DNA of 64,000 nucleotides from Mycobacterium sp. OAS707 (lineage in GTDB: Bacteria; Actinomycetota; Actinomycetes; Mycobacteriales; Mycobacteriaceae), in the NCBI RefSeq assembly GCF_014873705.1, contig NZ_JADBDS010000002.1, positions 1,178,001 to 1,242,000 on the forward strand, written 5' to 3'. This document shows, piece after piece, positions 8,042 through 16,748 of this stretch. Both the position numbers and the translations under genes were made by a program. Each line of letters starts with the position of its first letter. Position 1 is the stretch's first letter. Under the pieces are notes generated by a model. It was not told the origin of the DNA, ran no database searches, and worked only from the letters and a program-made list of their open reading frames with translations.

Positions 8042-9132
8042 CGCGGCGGAAGGTCTCCTGGTTGCGGGATGCCGTTGACCGGGAACGGCAACTCGGCCCG
8101 TGGTCCTGCGTTGTCCGGCGGCTGGCCGGCGTCAACGCCTCGCCTGAACCCGAAGGCGTAGTCAAGGAACGGCTGGAGAAGCTGTGCAGGCTGGATGTTG
8201 GGCACGAGGGCGTTGTAATAGGCGCCGTTTGCCACGATCTCGCTTTGAGTCAGTTCGTATTTGGCCAACCCAGGAAGTGCCTTGGCGATGTTGTCGCGGT
8301 TGCGTTCCAGCATCTCGTTGACGCGGTTCATTCTCTCCAGAGCCGGCGCCAACTGCTTCTCGTTGTCTTGGACCAATCCGCGTAGTTGACTCGACACCGC
8401 AAAGGTGTTGGTGAGTAGGCTCGCGATCGCCTGCCTGCGCTCGTTGAGCACCGCGACCAGATCGTTGGCGTTGAGGATCAACGAGTTCACCTGCTGGCTA
8501 CGCTCGGACAAAATCCCCGTCACGTCGCCTGCGGTCTTGATCAGTTCGGACAGGCTCTGATTCCGGTTGTTCAGCGACTGCGACAGTCGACTCAGGCCGT
8601 CGAACGTCGGGCCGAGTTCAGGCGCGATCTGGTCGAGCGTGGTCGACAGTGTGTCCAACGACTGGTTGAGCGTGTCGGTATCGGTGGCGGCAGTATTGGA
8701 GGTCAGGTCGCTGACGGCATCGGTCAGCGAGTAGGGGGACGACGTCCGCGTCGTCGGAATCACATTGTTCGGATCGAGCAATCCGTCGCCCGCCGACTCG
8801 AGCGCGAGCACGCGCTCGCCGAGCAAAGTGCCGGTACGGATGTGGGCCGTGGTTTCCGACCCGAGGGCATACTTTCCTTGGATGGTGAATCCGACGAGCG
8901 CATCCCCGTTCTGCAGCGAAACACTGGACACCGTACCGACTTTGATTCCTGAAACGGTGACGTCGTTGCCAGTGGCGAGGCCGCCGGCCTCCGAGAAGAG
9001 AGCCTGATACCTGATCGCCGTCGCCCATTGAAGCAGGCGTTCGGGCTGCAACCCGACGGCGATCACGAGGATGATCAGCACGACTCCGATGAAGCCGGCC
9101 CTGATGAGCTGTGAACCGCGATATCTCTGCAT
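8038..9132 (-). CDS. mceC: MceC-family subunit of the Mce complex
   Basis: A 364-residue Mce protein: membrane helix at about residues 12-30, MCE domain (YQALFSEAGGLATGNDVTVSG), then coiled or helical repeats rich in Asn, Leu and Ser. The start is taken at ATG 9130-9132, which shares a base with the mceB TAA stop (TAATG); the 14 extra upstream residues of the open frame are not Mce-like. Its tail is short compared with MceD, E and F. Confidence 0.92.
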   Translation of the reverse strand: MQRYRGSQLIRAGFIGVVLIILVIAVGLQPERLLQWATAIRYQALFSEAGGLATGNDVTVSGIKVGTVSSVSLQNGDALVGFTIQGKYALGSETTAHIRTGTLLGERVLALESAGDGLLDPNNVIPTTRTSSPYSLTDAVSDLTSNTAATDTDTLNQSLDTLSTTLDQIAPELGPTFDGLSRLSQSLNNRNQSLSELIKTAGDVTGILSERSQQVNSLILNANDLVAVLNERRQAIASLLTNTFAVSSQLRGLVQDNEKQLAPALERMNRVNEMLERNRDNIAKALPGLAKYELTQSEIVANGAYYNALVPNIQPAQLLQPFLDYAFGFRRGVDAGQPPDNAGPRAELPFPVNGIPQPGDLPPR

Positions 9133-10163
9133 TAGCTGGTCTCCGCACACCTTCCCGTTTCTTGCTTGATCCACGGGAATTGAACGGTTCGGCCCTGAAG
9201 ATCGCTGGCGCGGAACGCGATTCCGCAGATGTAGTACGGGAAGAACGCGCCGTAGGAGCCCACGCGCGCGAGCTTGCGATAGATATTCGGCAACCGCCCG
9301 ATGCTGTCGTTGAGACGGTCCTTGTCGTTATCCAGGTTGGTCGCAAGGCTGTTCAGCTTGTCTACCGTGCCCGCCAGTGGCGGCCGCGCCTGGCTCAGTA
9401 GATCGGCAACATTTGCAGTCCCAGCGTCAAGTTGTTCGATCGCCGTGCCGATGGGGTCGCGGTCATCGGATAGACCCTGGATCAGCTGCTCCAACTTGTC
9501 GATCGCGCCCGAGAAGTCGTCGCCGTCCTTCGACAGAGTGGCCAGCGTCGTCTTGAGGTCCTCGATCAACTGCTCGATCACCTGGTTGTTGTCTGCCAAT
9601 GAGTTCGTGAACGACGAGGCCTTCGAGAACAGCGAGTCAAGCGTCCCGCCCTGGCCCTGCAAAATTTGAATGAGCGACGCCGACAACGCGTTGACGTCGT
9701 TGGGATTCAGGCCCTGGATAACCGGCTTCAGTCCGCCGAGCAGTAGGTCAAGGTCCAGGGCCGGCGCCGTGCGGCTTTCGGGAATCTCCGATCCGGGAGG
9801 CAGCAGCATCGTCGAGCCAGGCGTGTCGACGAGTTCGAGGTAGCGATCCCCGACCAGGTTCAGATAGCGGATCGCGACCTTGGTTCCGGTCGTCAGCCGG
9901 ATGCTGCGGTCGGCGTCGAATTTCACCAGAACTGTTCGATCAGGACGCAGTGACACTGCTTGCACAGTGCCGACCCGAAGGCCTGCTACCCGCACGGTAT
10001 CTCCGGTTTCCAGCCGGGACGCATCGGCGAAGACTGCCGAATATCCGTTTGTCGGGCCGGTTCTCACCTGTCCGAAGATAACGAACAGGAATACGGTCAG
10101 CACGGCCATCACGACACCGAAGACCGTGAACTTGATGAGAGTGCCTGTGGCGCGCGTTTTCAT
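9132..10163 (-). CDS. mceB: MceB-family subunit of the Mce complex
   Basis: A 343-residue protein with an N-terminal transmembrane helix (FTVFGVVMAVLTVFLFVIFG), an MCE domain (YSAVFADASRLETGDTVRVAG) and a helical C-terminal half ending in a Cys-containing segment. ATG 10163 overlaps the mceA stop by 4 bp (ATGA), which supports the start over an upstream in-frame codon. Second Mce core protein of the operon. Confidence 0.92.
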   Translation of the reverse strand: MKTRATGTLIKFTVFGVVMAVLTVFLFVIFGQVRTGPTNGYSAVFADASRLETGDTVRVAGLRVGTVQAVSLRPDRTVLVKFDADRSIRLTTGTKVAIRYLNLVGDRYLELVDTPGSTMLLPPGSEIPESRTAPALDLDLLLGGLKPVIQGLNPNDVNALSASLIQILQGQGGTLDSLFSKASSFTNSLADNNQVIEQLIEDLKTTLATLSKDGDDFSGAIDKLEQLIQGLSDDRDPIGTAIEQLDAGTANVADLLSQARPPLAGTVDKLNSLATNLDNDKDRLNDSIGRLPNIYRKLARVGSYGAFFPYYICGIAFRASDLQGRTVQFPWIKQETGRCAETS

Positions 10164-11440
10164 CCCGGTTGCCCGATCTGTCCGACGTTGCGGGGCGGCC
10201 CATCGATGGGTCCGAACAACCACTGCTTGAGTCCATCAGAGTTCAGCAGGATGCCCTGATTGCCGTATTTCACCGGGTTGGTGCCACTGTCGGTGATCAG
10301 CAGCGGCGGCCGGAACTCAGGGGGCAGCTCGGGCAGCCCGAGCTCCTTGCAATACGGACCACCCTTGGCTGCCACCTTCGGCAGGTCCTGCGGGTAGCGA
10401 TACCGTTCGACGCCGAGGGTCAAGCCGGCGGTCACCAGCACGTTCGAAAACTGTGGTACCGACTTCGCGAAGGGAACGAGTCCTCCGAGGCCGCACCACA
10501 GCGCCTCGTGATACCGCTGCAGAAGATCAGTGGTCGGCACGAACAAGTGCAACACATCAGTCAATGCCTGGCGGTTGCTTCCGATCACGTCGTTTCCGGC
10601 ATCGGCGAGACCGATCGAGCTCAACAAGAAGGCGTCGAGATTCTGCTGCTCGTCGACGATGCTGCGGCTGATCGTGGTCGAGCTGTCGATCGTTGAGATC
10701 AGGTCGGGCGCTGCGTCGGCGTACGCATTGAACACCGGCGCGGCCGTCTCGATGTCATGGCTCAATGTCGGCAGGACCGGGTCGATCTTGGCCAGGAACG
10801 CGTTGAAGTCCGACAGCGACTGGCCGATCTTTTCTCCGCGGCCGTTGAACGCCTTGGCAATTGCGCCGAGGGTCTGATTGAGCTTGGTCGGGTCGATCTT
10901 GTCGAGCACCTGTACCAGTTGTTGAAAAACGGTGTTGACCTCGACCATCACGTGCTGGCTCTGAATCACCTGGCCCGGGCGCAGCTTCTGCGCCGATGGA
11001 TCAGGCGGTGGAACGAGATTGACGAACTTGGCACCGAAGACCGTCGATGATTCGATGTCCACATTCACGTTGGATGGAATCAGGTGCAGTTGGTTCGGAT
11101 CCATCGCCAAGCGGATGGCCGCCGTGCCATCGGCCTTCGACTCGATCGACTCCACGTGGCCGACCTGTACGCCGCGCATCTTGACCTTGGCGTCGTTGTT
11201 CATCACCAGGCCGGCGCGATCCGAGATCACGGTGACCGGTTCGGTCGGCGTCCAACTGCCCCGGAACAGGGAGACGGCGAGCACCACAATCGCGGCGATC
11301 GCCACGACGGTGCCCAAACCGGCAAGCGGGCGGACATAGCCGCTCGTGCCGAAGTGACGACCGGGCCGCCCAGCCACCGGCGTTGCCGCACTGGTGGTTT
11401 CGGACCGATGCGCCGGTCCGGGCCCGATGTTCCTCGTCAC
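10160..11440 (-). CDS. mceA: MceA-family subunit of the Mce complex
   Basis: A 426-residue protein. The open frame runs much further upstream, through yrbEB, but GTG 11438-11440 preceded by GGGGAG and lying 8 bp after the yrbEB stop is the natural start. Cytosolic head of about 35 residues, membrane helix (GTVVAIAAIVVLAVSLF), MCE domain (VISDRAGLVMNNDAKVKMRG) and a helical C-terminal domain. It is the first Mce core subunit and in characterised systems interacts directly with the YrbE permeases. Confidence 0.92.
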   Translation of the reverse strand: MTRNIGPGPAHRSETTSAATPVAGRPGRHFGTSGYVRPLAGLGTVVAIAAIVVLAVSLFRGSWTPTEPVTVISDRAGLVMNNDAKVKMRGVQVGHVESIESKADGTAAIRLAMDPNQLHLIPSNVNVDIESSTVFGAKFVNLVPPPDPSAQKLRPGQVIQSQHVMVEVNTVFQQLVQVLDKIDPTKLNQTLGAIAKAFNGRGEKIGQSLSDFNAFLAKIDPVLPTLSHDIETAAPVFNAYADAAPDLISTIDSSTTISRSIVDEQQNLDAFLLSSIGLADAGNDVIGSNRQALTDVLHLFVPTTDLLQRYHEALWCGLGGLVPFAKSVPQFSNVLVTAGLTLGVERYRYPQDLPKVAAKGGPYCKELGLPELPPEFRPPLLITDSGTNPVKYGNQGILLNSDGLKQWLFGPIDGPPRNVGQIGQPG

Positions 11441-11448
11441 CTTCTCCC

Positions 11449-12306
11449 CTATCCCGACAAGTTGAAGTTGCCGTTGGCACCGTAGATGGACAGGGACACG
11501 AGCAGGGTCACCGACACGACGACGACCAGCGAGGTGCGCACCGCGTTGCCGACGGCAACGCCAACGCCGGACGGGCCACCGGAGGCGAAGTAGCCAAAGT
11601 AGGTGTGTATCAACAGGATCGTGATCGCCATCAGCACTGCTTGCAGGAACGACCACAACAGGTCGATCGGGTTGAGGAAGGTGTTGAAGTAGTGGTCATA
11701 CAGCCCACCGGACTGGCCGAATAGCACCACGGTGGTGAACTGGGAGGCGACGAAGCTCAGGATCACCGCGATCGAATACAGCGGGGTGATCGCGATCATT
11801 CCGGCGACAATCCGTGTGCTGACAAGGTATTCGACCGGCCGGATCGCCATCGACTCGAGCGCGTCGATCTCCTCGTTGATCCGCATCGCACCCAACTGTG
11901 CGGTCACACCGGCGCCGAACGTTGCGGCCAACCCGATGCCGGCCACCACGGGTGCGGAGATGCGCACATTGATGAACGCGGCCAAGAAGCCCGTCAGGGC
12001 TTCGATGCCGATGTTGCCCAGCGAGCTGTAACCCTGAACCGCGAGCGTGCCGCCCGCGGCCAGTGTCAGGAAACCGACGATCACCACGGTGCCACCGATC
12101 ATCGCCAATGTGCCCGCGCCCATGGAAATCTCGGCGATCAGCCGGATGATCTCCCGGCGGAAGTGGATGGCCGCATGCGGCACGCCACCAAGCGCCCGGA
12201 TGTAGAACAGCATGTGGTCGCCGATGCGACCCAACAAGTCGGTGGGCCTGCGGAACTGCCGCGTCAGCCGCGGATACGTCTGCCGCAGGATCGTCATCGT
12301 GCCCAT
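11449..12306 (-). CDS. yrbEB: YrbEB (MlaE-like) permease subunit of the Mce transporter
   Basis: A 285-residue polytopic membrane protein of the MlaE/YrbE family, with about five to six hydrophobic helices. The coupling-helix motif INEEIDALESMAI is the conserved EExDA segment that contacts the ATPase. With YrbEA it forms the permease pair of the importer. It lies 13 bp after yrbEA and 8 bp before mceA. The ATPase MceG is expected from another locus, as usual in mycobacteria. Confidence 0.95.
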   Translation of the reverse strand: MGTMTILRQTYPRLTRQFRRPTDLLGRIGDHMLFYIRALGGVPHAAIHFRREIIRLIAEISMGAGTLAMIGGTVVIVGFLTLAAGGTLAVQGYSSLGNIGIEALTGFLAAFINVRISAPVVAGIGLAATFGAGVTAQLGAMRINEEIDALESMAIRPVEYLVSTRIVAGMIAITPLYSIAVILSFVASQFTTVVLFGQSGGLYDHYFNTFLNPIDLLWSFLQAVLMAITILLIHTYFGYFASGGPSGVGVAVGNAVRTSLVVVVSVTLLVSLSIYGANGNFNLSG

Positions 12307-12319
12307 CAGATGTCCGCGG

Positions 12320-13132
12320 TCACTTCGTTGTCATCCGGATGCCGATGGCGGTGACCACCACATTGATCACGAACAGTGCCATGAACGCATACACCACCGT
12401 CTCGTTGACGGCATTGCCGACGGCTTTCGCACCGCCGCCGGAGATGGTCAGCCCCCGGTAGCACGCCACCAGGCCGGCGATCAGGCCGAACAGCATCGCC
12501 TTCACACACGAGATGATGACTTCGGGGACGCCGGTCAACAGCGTGATGCCCGCGGCGAACGCACCAGGGTTCACGTCTTGGATGAACACCGAAAACATAT
12601 AGCCGCCCAGGATTCCGATGATCACCACCAGGCTGTTGAGCAAGAGTGCCACCAGACCCGAAGCCAACATGCGCGGCGTCACCAGGCGCTGCACCGGATC
12701 GATCCCGAGCACTTCCATCGCGTCGATCTCTTCGCGGATCGTGCGCGAACCCAAGTCCGCACAGATCGCCGTCGAACCGGCACCCGCCACGATCAGCACC
12801 GTCACGATCGGTCCGACCTGGGTCACCGCACCGAACGCCGCACCCGCACCGGACAAGTCGGCCGCACCCAACTCACGAAGCAGGATGTTGAGCGTGAAGC
12901 TGATCAGAACAGTGAACGGGATCGCCACCAGGAGCGTGGGCGCCAACGCCACCCGGGCAATGAACCAGCACTGCTCCAAGAACTCCCGCCACTGAAACGG
13001 CCGCCGAAAGATGCACCGCACCGCATCGGCCGACATCGCGAACAGTCCACCGACGGCCTGCATCGGCCCCGACAGGTTCTTGATCGCAGGCAGTCCGGCG
13101 GACCACCGTTCCGGCCCGCTACCCCGCGCCAT
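12320..13132 (-). CDS. yrbEA: YrbEA (MlaE-like) permease subunit of the Mce transporter
   Basis: A 270-residue MlaE-family permease with several membrane helices and the conserved REEIDAMEVLGIDP coupling segment. I choose ATG 13130-13132, preceded by GGAAGGAT; it overlaps the upstream thiolase by 14 bp, showing that the transporter genes are translationally linked to the catabolic genes. It pairs with YrbEB. Confidence 0.93.
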   Translation of the reverse strand: MARGSGPERWSAGLPAIKNLSGPMQAVGGLFAMSADAVRCIFRRPFQWREFLEQCWFIARVALAPTLLVAIPFTVLISFTLNILLRELGAADLSGAGAAFGAVTQVGPIVTVLIVAGAGSTAICADLGSRTIREEIDAMEVLGIDPVQRLVTPRMLASGLVALLLNSLVVIIGILGGYMFSVFIQDVNPGAFAAGITLLTGVPEVIISCVKAMLFGLIAGLVACYRGLTISGGGAKAVGNAVNETVVYAFMALFVINVVVTAIGIRMTTK

Positions 13133-14288
13133 TGGCCGATCCTTCCAGGATGGTGACGGCCGACACCGCGGTCGGTCCGCCGATGTTGTGCGCCAATGCA
13201 ACTCGTGCGCCATCCACCTGGTTGGCCGCCTCTCCTCGGAGTTGCGCGAAAAGCTCCACGCACTGTGCGACGCCAGTAGCCCCTGGGGGATGACCCTTGG
13301 CCTTCAGCCCCCCGCTGGGGTTGACCGGCAGCGCACCGCCGACACTTGTCACCTCAGCCTCGACAAGCTTGTAGCCCCCGAACCGCTCGGCAAAGCCCAG
13401 ATCTTCATAGCTGATCAGCTCAATTCCCGTGAAGAAATCGTGAACTTCGGCAACGTCGACGTCAGCGGGTGTCATGCCCGCCATCGCAAACGCCTGCTTG
13501 GCGGCGCGTGTGGTGGCCGGGAACGTCGTCATATCCGGCTTGTGCTGGTGCATCACCGAGTCGAGTCCGAGACCGACGCCGCGGATCCACACCGGGCGAT
13601 CGGTGAAGCGATCGACCACCTCCTCGGCGGCCAGCACGAGCGCGGCGGCGCCGTCACTTTGCGGTGCGCAGTCGTAGAGGCCGAACGGGGTGACGATGGT
13701 TGGCGCCTCGAGCGCCTGCTTCATCGTGATCTCAAAGCGCAACCGGGCCTTCGGGTTGTTCGCACCGTGACGGTGGTTCTTGACCGCGACCATGGCCAAG
13801 TGCTCCCGGGTCGCGGGTGACTCATGCATGTAACGGCGGACATGCAGCGCGAACCCGGCCGGCGAGACCAACCCGAGCGGATAGTCCCACGCCATGTCGC
13901 GGGCCATTGCCTCCCACTTCCACAGCATGTCCTTGGACGTGGTGTCGCGCAGTTTGTCCGCACCCATCACCATGGCGACGTCGAAAGCTCCCGACGCCAC
14001 GCCGAACAGCGCGTTGCGTACTGCGTCATTGCCTGTGGCACAAGAGTTTTCGACGCGCGTAACCGGTAGGTCGGGAAGCCCGAGCGAATCGGCGAGGATA
14101 CCAGAAGGGAAGCCGTCGGCCGTTCCCATCGCGCCGAACCAGGCAGCCTGCACGTCGGACTTCGCCAAACCCTTGTCGACGCTTTTCGCGCAGTCGGCGA
14201 ACGCCATCGGCAACAGGTCCTTGATGCCGAGCGCGAAATGCTCGCCGAACGCAGTCATTCCGGCCCCGACGATCGCCACGCGCCTCAT
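13119..14288 (-). CDS. Thiolase / lipid-transfer-protein-type acyltransferase
   Basis: A 389-residue thiolase-superfamily protein of the SCPx/lipid-transfer type. The nucleophile is Cys83 in ENSCATG; His283 in EVHDFF and His333 in GHPPGATG fit the remaining catalytic residues, so real thiolysis of a beta-ketoacyl-CoA is plausible. The start is ATG 14286-14288 (MRRVAIVGAG); an upstream extension is low quality. Its neighbour at 14350 carries an OB-fold domain of the DUF35 kind, and thiolase plus DUF35 proteins commonly form complexes. Immediately upstream of yrbEA in the same operon. Confidence 0.9.
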   Translation of the reverse strand: MRRVAIVGAGMTAFGEHFALGIKDLLPMAFADCAKSVDKGLAKSDVQAAWFGAMGTADGFPSGILADSLGLPDLPVTRVENSCATGNDAVRNALFGVASGAFDVAMVMGADKLRDTTSKDMLWKWEAMARDMAWDYPLGLVSPAGFALHVRRYMHESPATREHLAMVAVKNHRHGANNPKARLRFEITMKQALEAPTIVTPFGLYDCAPQSDGAAALVLAAEEVVDRFTDRPVWIRGVGLGLDSVMHQHKPDMTTFPATTRAAKQAFAMAGMTPADVDVAEVHDFFTGIELISYEDLGFAERFGGYKLVEAEVTSVGGALPVNPSGGLKAKGHPPGATGVAQCVELFAQLRGEAANQVDGARVALAHNIGGPTAVSAVTILEGSANGAG

Positions 14289-14349
14289 GCGCCGACCTCG
14301 CTGGCTCGGCCGGCGCATTCCGTGCTGATGATTCGCTTGCAAGCTGCGC

Positions 14350-15525
14350 TCATGCCGCCACCCGCTCCGGCTCGAACATGTAGCCGTAATCCGGCACGCC
14401 GGAACGCACTGCGACGCGGCGCAGCGCCAATCGTCCACGCGCACCGATGTCGACGGTGCCCGGCTCAGCGCCGGTCACCTTCACCAGCGCACGAACATCG
14501 ACACCGTCGAGTTCGACGATCACCAGCGAGTACGGCGTGCGCAGCCCTGGCACCGGCATGTGCACGGTGGTTTCGGTGTAGACCGTGCCCGTGCGCGGCA
14601 GCGGGATCAACTCGTAGTCGGACGCCAGCGCGCCGTCCTCGGCCAGCCGGTAGCGCGGCGGGAAATCCAACTCGTCAGAAGCGGCGAATCTGCCCGCCTC
14701 CCAACGAGTCTTGGCCTCGAAGGCACGCTCATATGCGGCCAGCGAGATCGGGATGTCGGCGCCTTCGACGTACGTTCCTGCCGGAGCTGGCCGCGCCGGC
14801 GGTTCGCGCCGGTGCAGCTCGGCCACGCCACCGCTGACCGTCATACCGGACAAGCTGGCCTGCTCGACGGCCACCAACGGGCCGGTCGTGCCCGCGTCGG
14901 CCATCCCCGCCAGCGCGAACAGGCCGGCGCTGGCGCCCGTCGTCGGCAGGGGCGGCGGATCACCGACGCACAACTCCACGGCGCGGTCGTGCTCGACGCC
15001 TGCCACCGCGGCCGGGGTGTCGAGCCACGCGGCGGCCAGGGATGCAACCAAACCCCGCTCGTGCAGCAGCCGCGGATCGCCGTAGTCGTGCACATCGCCG
15101 GTGGCATTGCGGGTGCGCACCGGAAGGCTGCGCGCGACGCGCGCCGCGGTGCGCACCTGCAGCCCGCGCTCGGCGGTCAGGATCGCCGCCGCGCCCGCTG
15201 GGTCCAGGTCGGCGCCGATGATCAGGGTTCGCGGCCTCGCCGAACTGACCGCGTCGAGAGTCGCGGGTGCGCCGCCGAGGCGTTCGTCGACCTCGAGTTC
15301 GGGGTCAAGCCCCAAACCGGCCAGCAGCACCGCGGCGTTGCTGCTTTCCAGCAACGGCATGTCACGGCTGACCAGAACCACTCGCTCGACCGCGCCGCTG
15401 GCAATCAAAGCGGCCCGGCCGGCCTCGACCGCAAGCGTGATCGCGTCCTCGTCGTCGCCGGCCACCCGGTGCCGGGGCGCGCCCCAACACGGCAGGTAGG
15501 TGCCGATCGACGCGACGTAGGGCAT
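14350..15525 (-). CDS. Ketosynthase-like N-terminal domain fused to DUF35 OB-fold domain
   Basis: A 391-residue protein. The N-terminal part (YVASIGTYLPCWGAP, then DDEDAITLAVEAGRAAL) resembles the hydroxymethylglutaryl-CoA synthase-like ketosynthase fold; the C-terminal ~110 residues look like a DUF35 domain (FPPRYRL, then the OB barrel with SLVIVELDG and RALVKVTGAE). The zinc-ribbon cysteines that usually precede the OB fold are missing (the segment has KTRWEAGRF and FPPRYRLAEDG, no Cys). The N-terminal domain shows no obvious Cys-His-His/Asn triad. Probably a structural partner of the 13119 thiolase; could instead be a substrate-channelling scaffold. Confidence 0.75.
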   Translation of the reverse strand: MPYVASIGTYLPCWGAPRHRVAGDDEDAITLAVEAGRAALIASGAVERVVLVSRDMPLLESSNAAVLLAGLGLDPELEVDERLGGAPATLDAVSSARPRTLIIGADLDPAGAAAILTAERGLQVRTAARVARSLPVRTRNATGDVHDYGDPRLLHERGLVASLAAAWLDTPAAVAGVEHDRAVELCVGDPPPLPTTGASAGLFALAGMADAGTTGPLVAVEQASLSGMTVSGGVAELHRREPPARPAPAGTYVEGADIPISLAAYERAFEAKTRWEAGRFAASDELDFPPRYRLAEDGALASDYELIPLPRTGTVYTETTVHMPVPGLRTPYSLVIVELDGVDVRALVKVTGAEPGTVDIGARGRLALRRVAVRSGVPDYGYMFEPERVAA

Positions 15526-15542
15526 TGAGATCTCTCCCGAGG

Positions 15543-16748
15543 CTAGGTGACGGCGCCGGCCGTTTTGAGCTCGATGATGCGGTCCCAATCCAAACCGAGT
15601 TCCAGCAAGATTTCGTCAGTTTGCTCCGCAAACCCCGGCGCGGGTCCGGTTTGCGGCGCGCTGACATCGAACTGCACCGGATTCGCGACCAATTCGAGTT
15701 CGCCAGTGGACACGATGTACTCGTTGGCCCGGATCTGCGCATCCTCGGCCGCCTGCAAGGTGTCCTGCACAGGGGCCCACGGGCCGGCCAAGGTGGCGAA
15801 CCGTTCGCTCCACTCGGGCAGCGTCCGCTTGGCCATCGCCTCCCGGAGAATCTCGACGGCCGCCGCGGTGTTCTCGGCGATCGACTCGACCGTCGCGAAG
15901 CGCGGATCATCGACCAGATCCTCGAGGTCCATGTGCCGGCACACGTCGGCCCAGAACTTCGTCGGCTGCATCATCACGAAGGAGATGTAGCGCTCGTCGG
16001 CGGTCGGATAGACCCCGACCAGCGGATTGATCGGCGAGCCGTGCACCCCTGGCGGCGGCTGCACCATGAGCTGGTTCAAGTGCGACGTCAGCGCGACCGT
16101 GTGGCCCATCGACCACAACCCGCTGCCGAGCAGCGAAACGTCGACGACCGACGGTTCACCGGTGCGCTCGCGCTTCAGCAGCGCCGCGGCGATTCCGCCC
16201 GCCAGGTTGGTGCCCGAGATCGTGTCGCCGTAGGCGGGGCCCGGCGGGCCGATCATGCCCTCGATGCCGGGCGGGGTGATGGTGGCCGCAGTGCCTGCCC
16301 GACACCAGAACGCGGTCATGTCGTAGCCGCCCTTGACCGACTCCTCGCCACGCGGGCCCAACGCGCTGCCCCGGGCGTAGATGATGTTCGGGTTCACGGC
16401 GCGGACGTCGTCGACATCGATACCGAACTTCTGCCGATGTCCCGGCAGGAAGCTGGTGAGGAACACGTCGGCGTTTTTCGCCAGCTCGAGCAGCACCTCG
16501 CGCCCCTCTGGCACGGACATGTCCAGCCCGATGCTGCGCTTACCGCGGTTGGCGTGCTCGATGTTCGGATTCGGGTCACCCTCGACACGAAGCGGGCCGG
16601 TCTGGCGCAGACCGCGCTGCGGATCACCGGTTACGGCGTGCTCGACCTTGATGACGTCGGCGCCCCACTCACCCAGCACCGCACCGGCCGAGGGGACGAA
16701 CCCGTACATCGCGACCTCGAGAACGCGGATGCCTTCCAGCGGCCTCAT
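15543..16748 (-). CDS. CaiB/BaiF family (class III) CoA transferase
   Basis: A 401-residue class III CoA transferase, moving CoA between carboxylic acids. The N-terminal Rossmann half starts PLEGIRVLEV and carries GADVIKVEH and ANRGKRSIGLD; the catalytic Asp is probably Asp143 in GGYDMTAFW. Its ATG overlaps the aldehyde dehydrogenase stop by 4 bp. In context it would activate the acid made by that dehydrogenase, ahead of thiolytic cleavage. Racemase activity is an alternative in this family. Confidence 0.9.
   Translation of the reverse strand: MRPLEGIRVLEVAMYGFVPSAGAVLGEWGADVIKVEHAVTGDPQRGLRQTGPLRVEGDPNPNIEHANRGKRSIGLDMSVPEGREVLLELAKNADVFLTSFLPGHRQKFGIDVDDVRAVNPNIIYARGSALGPRGEESVKGGYDMTAFWCRAGTAATITPPGIEGMIGPPGPAYGDTISGTNLAGGIAAALLKRERTGEPSVVDVSLLGSGLWSMGHTVALTSHLNQLMVQPPPGVHGSPINPLVGVYPTADERYISFVMMQPTKFWADVCRHMDLEDLVDDPRFATVESIAENTAAAVEILREAMAKRTLPEWSERFATLAGPWAPVQDTLQAAEDAQIRANEYIVSTGELELVANPVQFDVSAPQTGPAPGFAEQTDEILLELGLDWDRIIELKTAGAVT

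Noticed and set aside
11441..11656. Longer mceA start inside yrbEB
   Set aside because: The extension is antisense-like Arg-rich sequence. GTG 11440 with GGGGAG is the natural start.
3565..13132. Assignment of the mce operon to a named type (mce1, mce3, mce4)
   Set aside because: Neighbouring genes do not match the tuberculosis mce1 or mce4 context, and sequence recall alone cannot separate the types; a phylogeny of MceA or YrbEA would be decisive.
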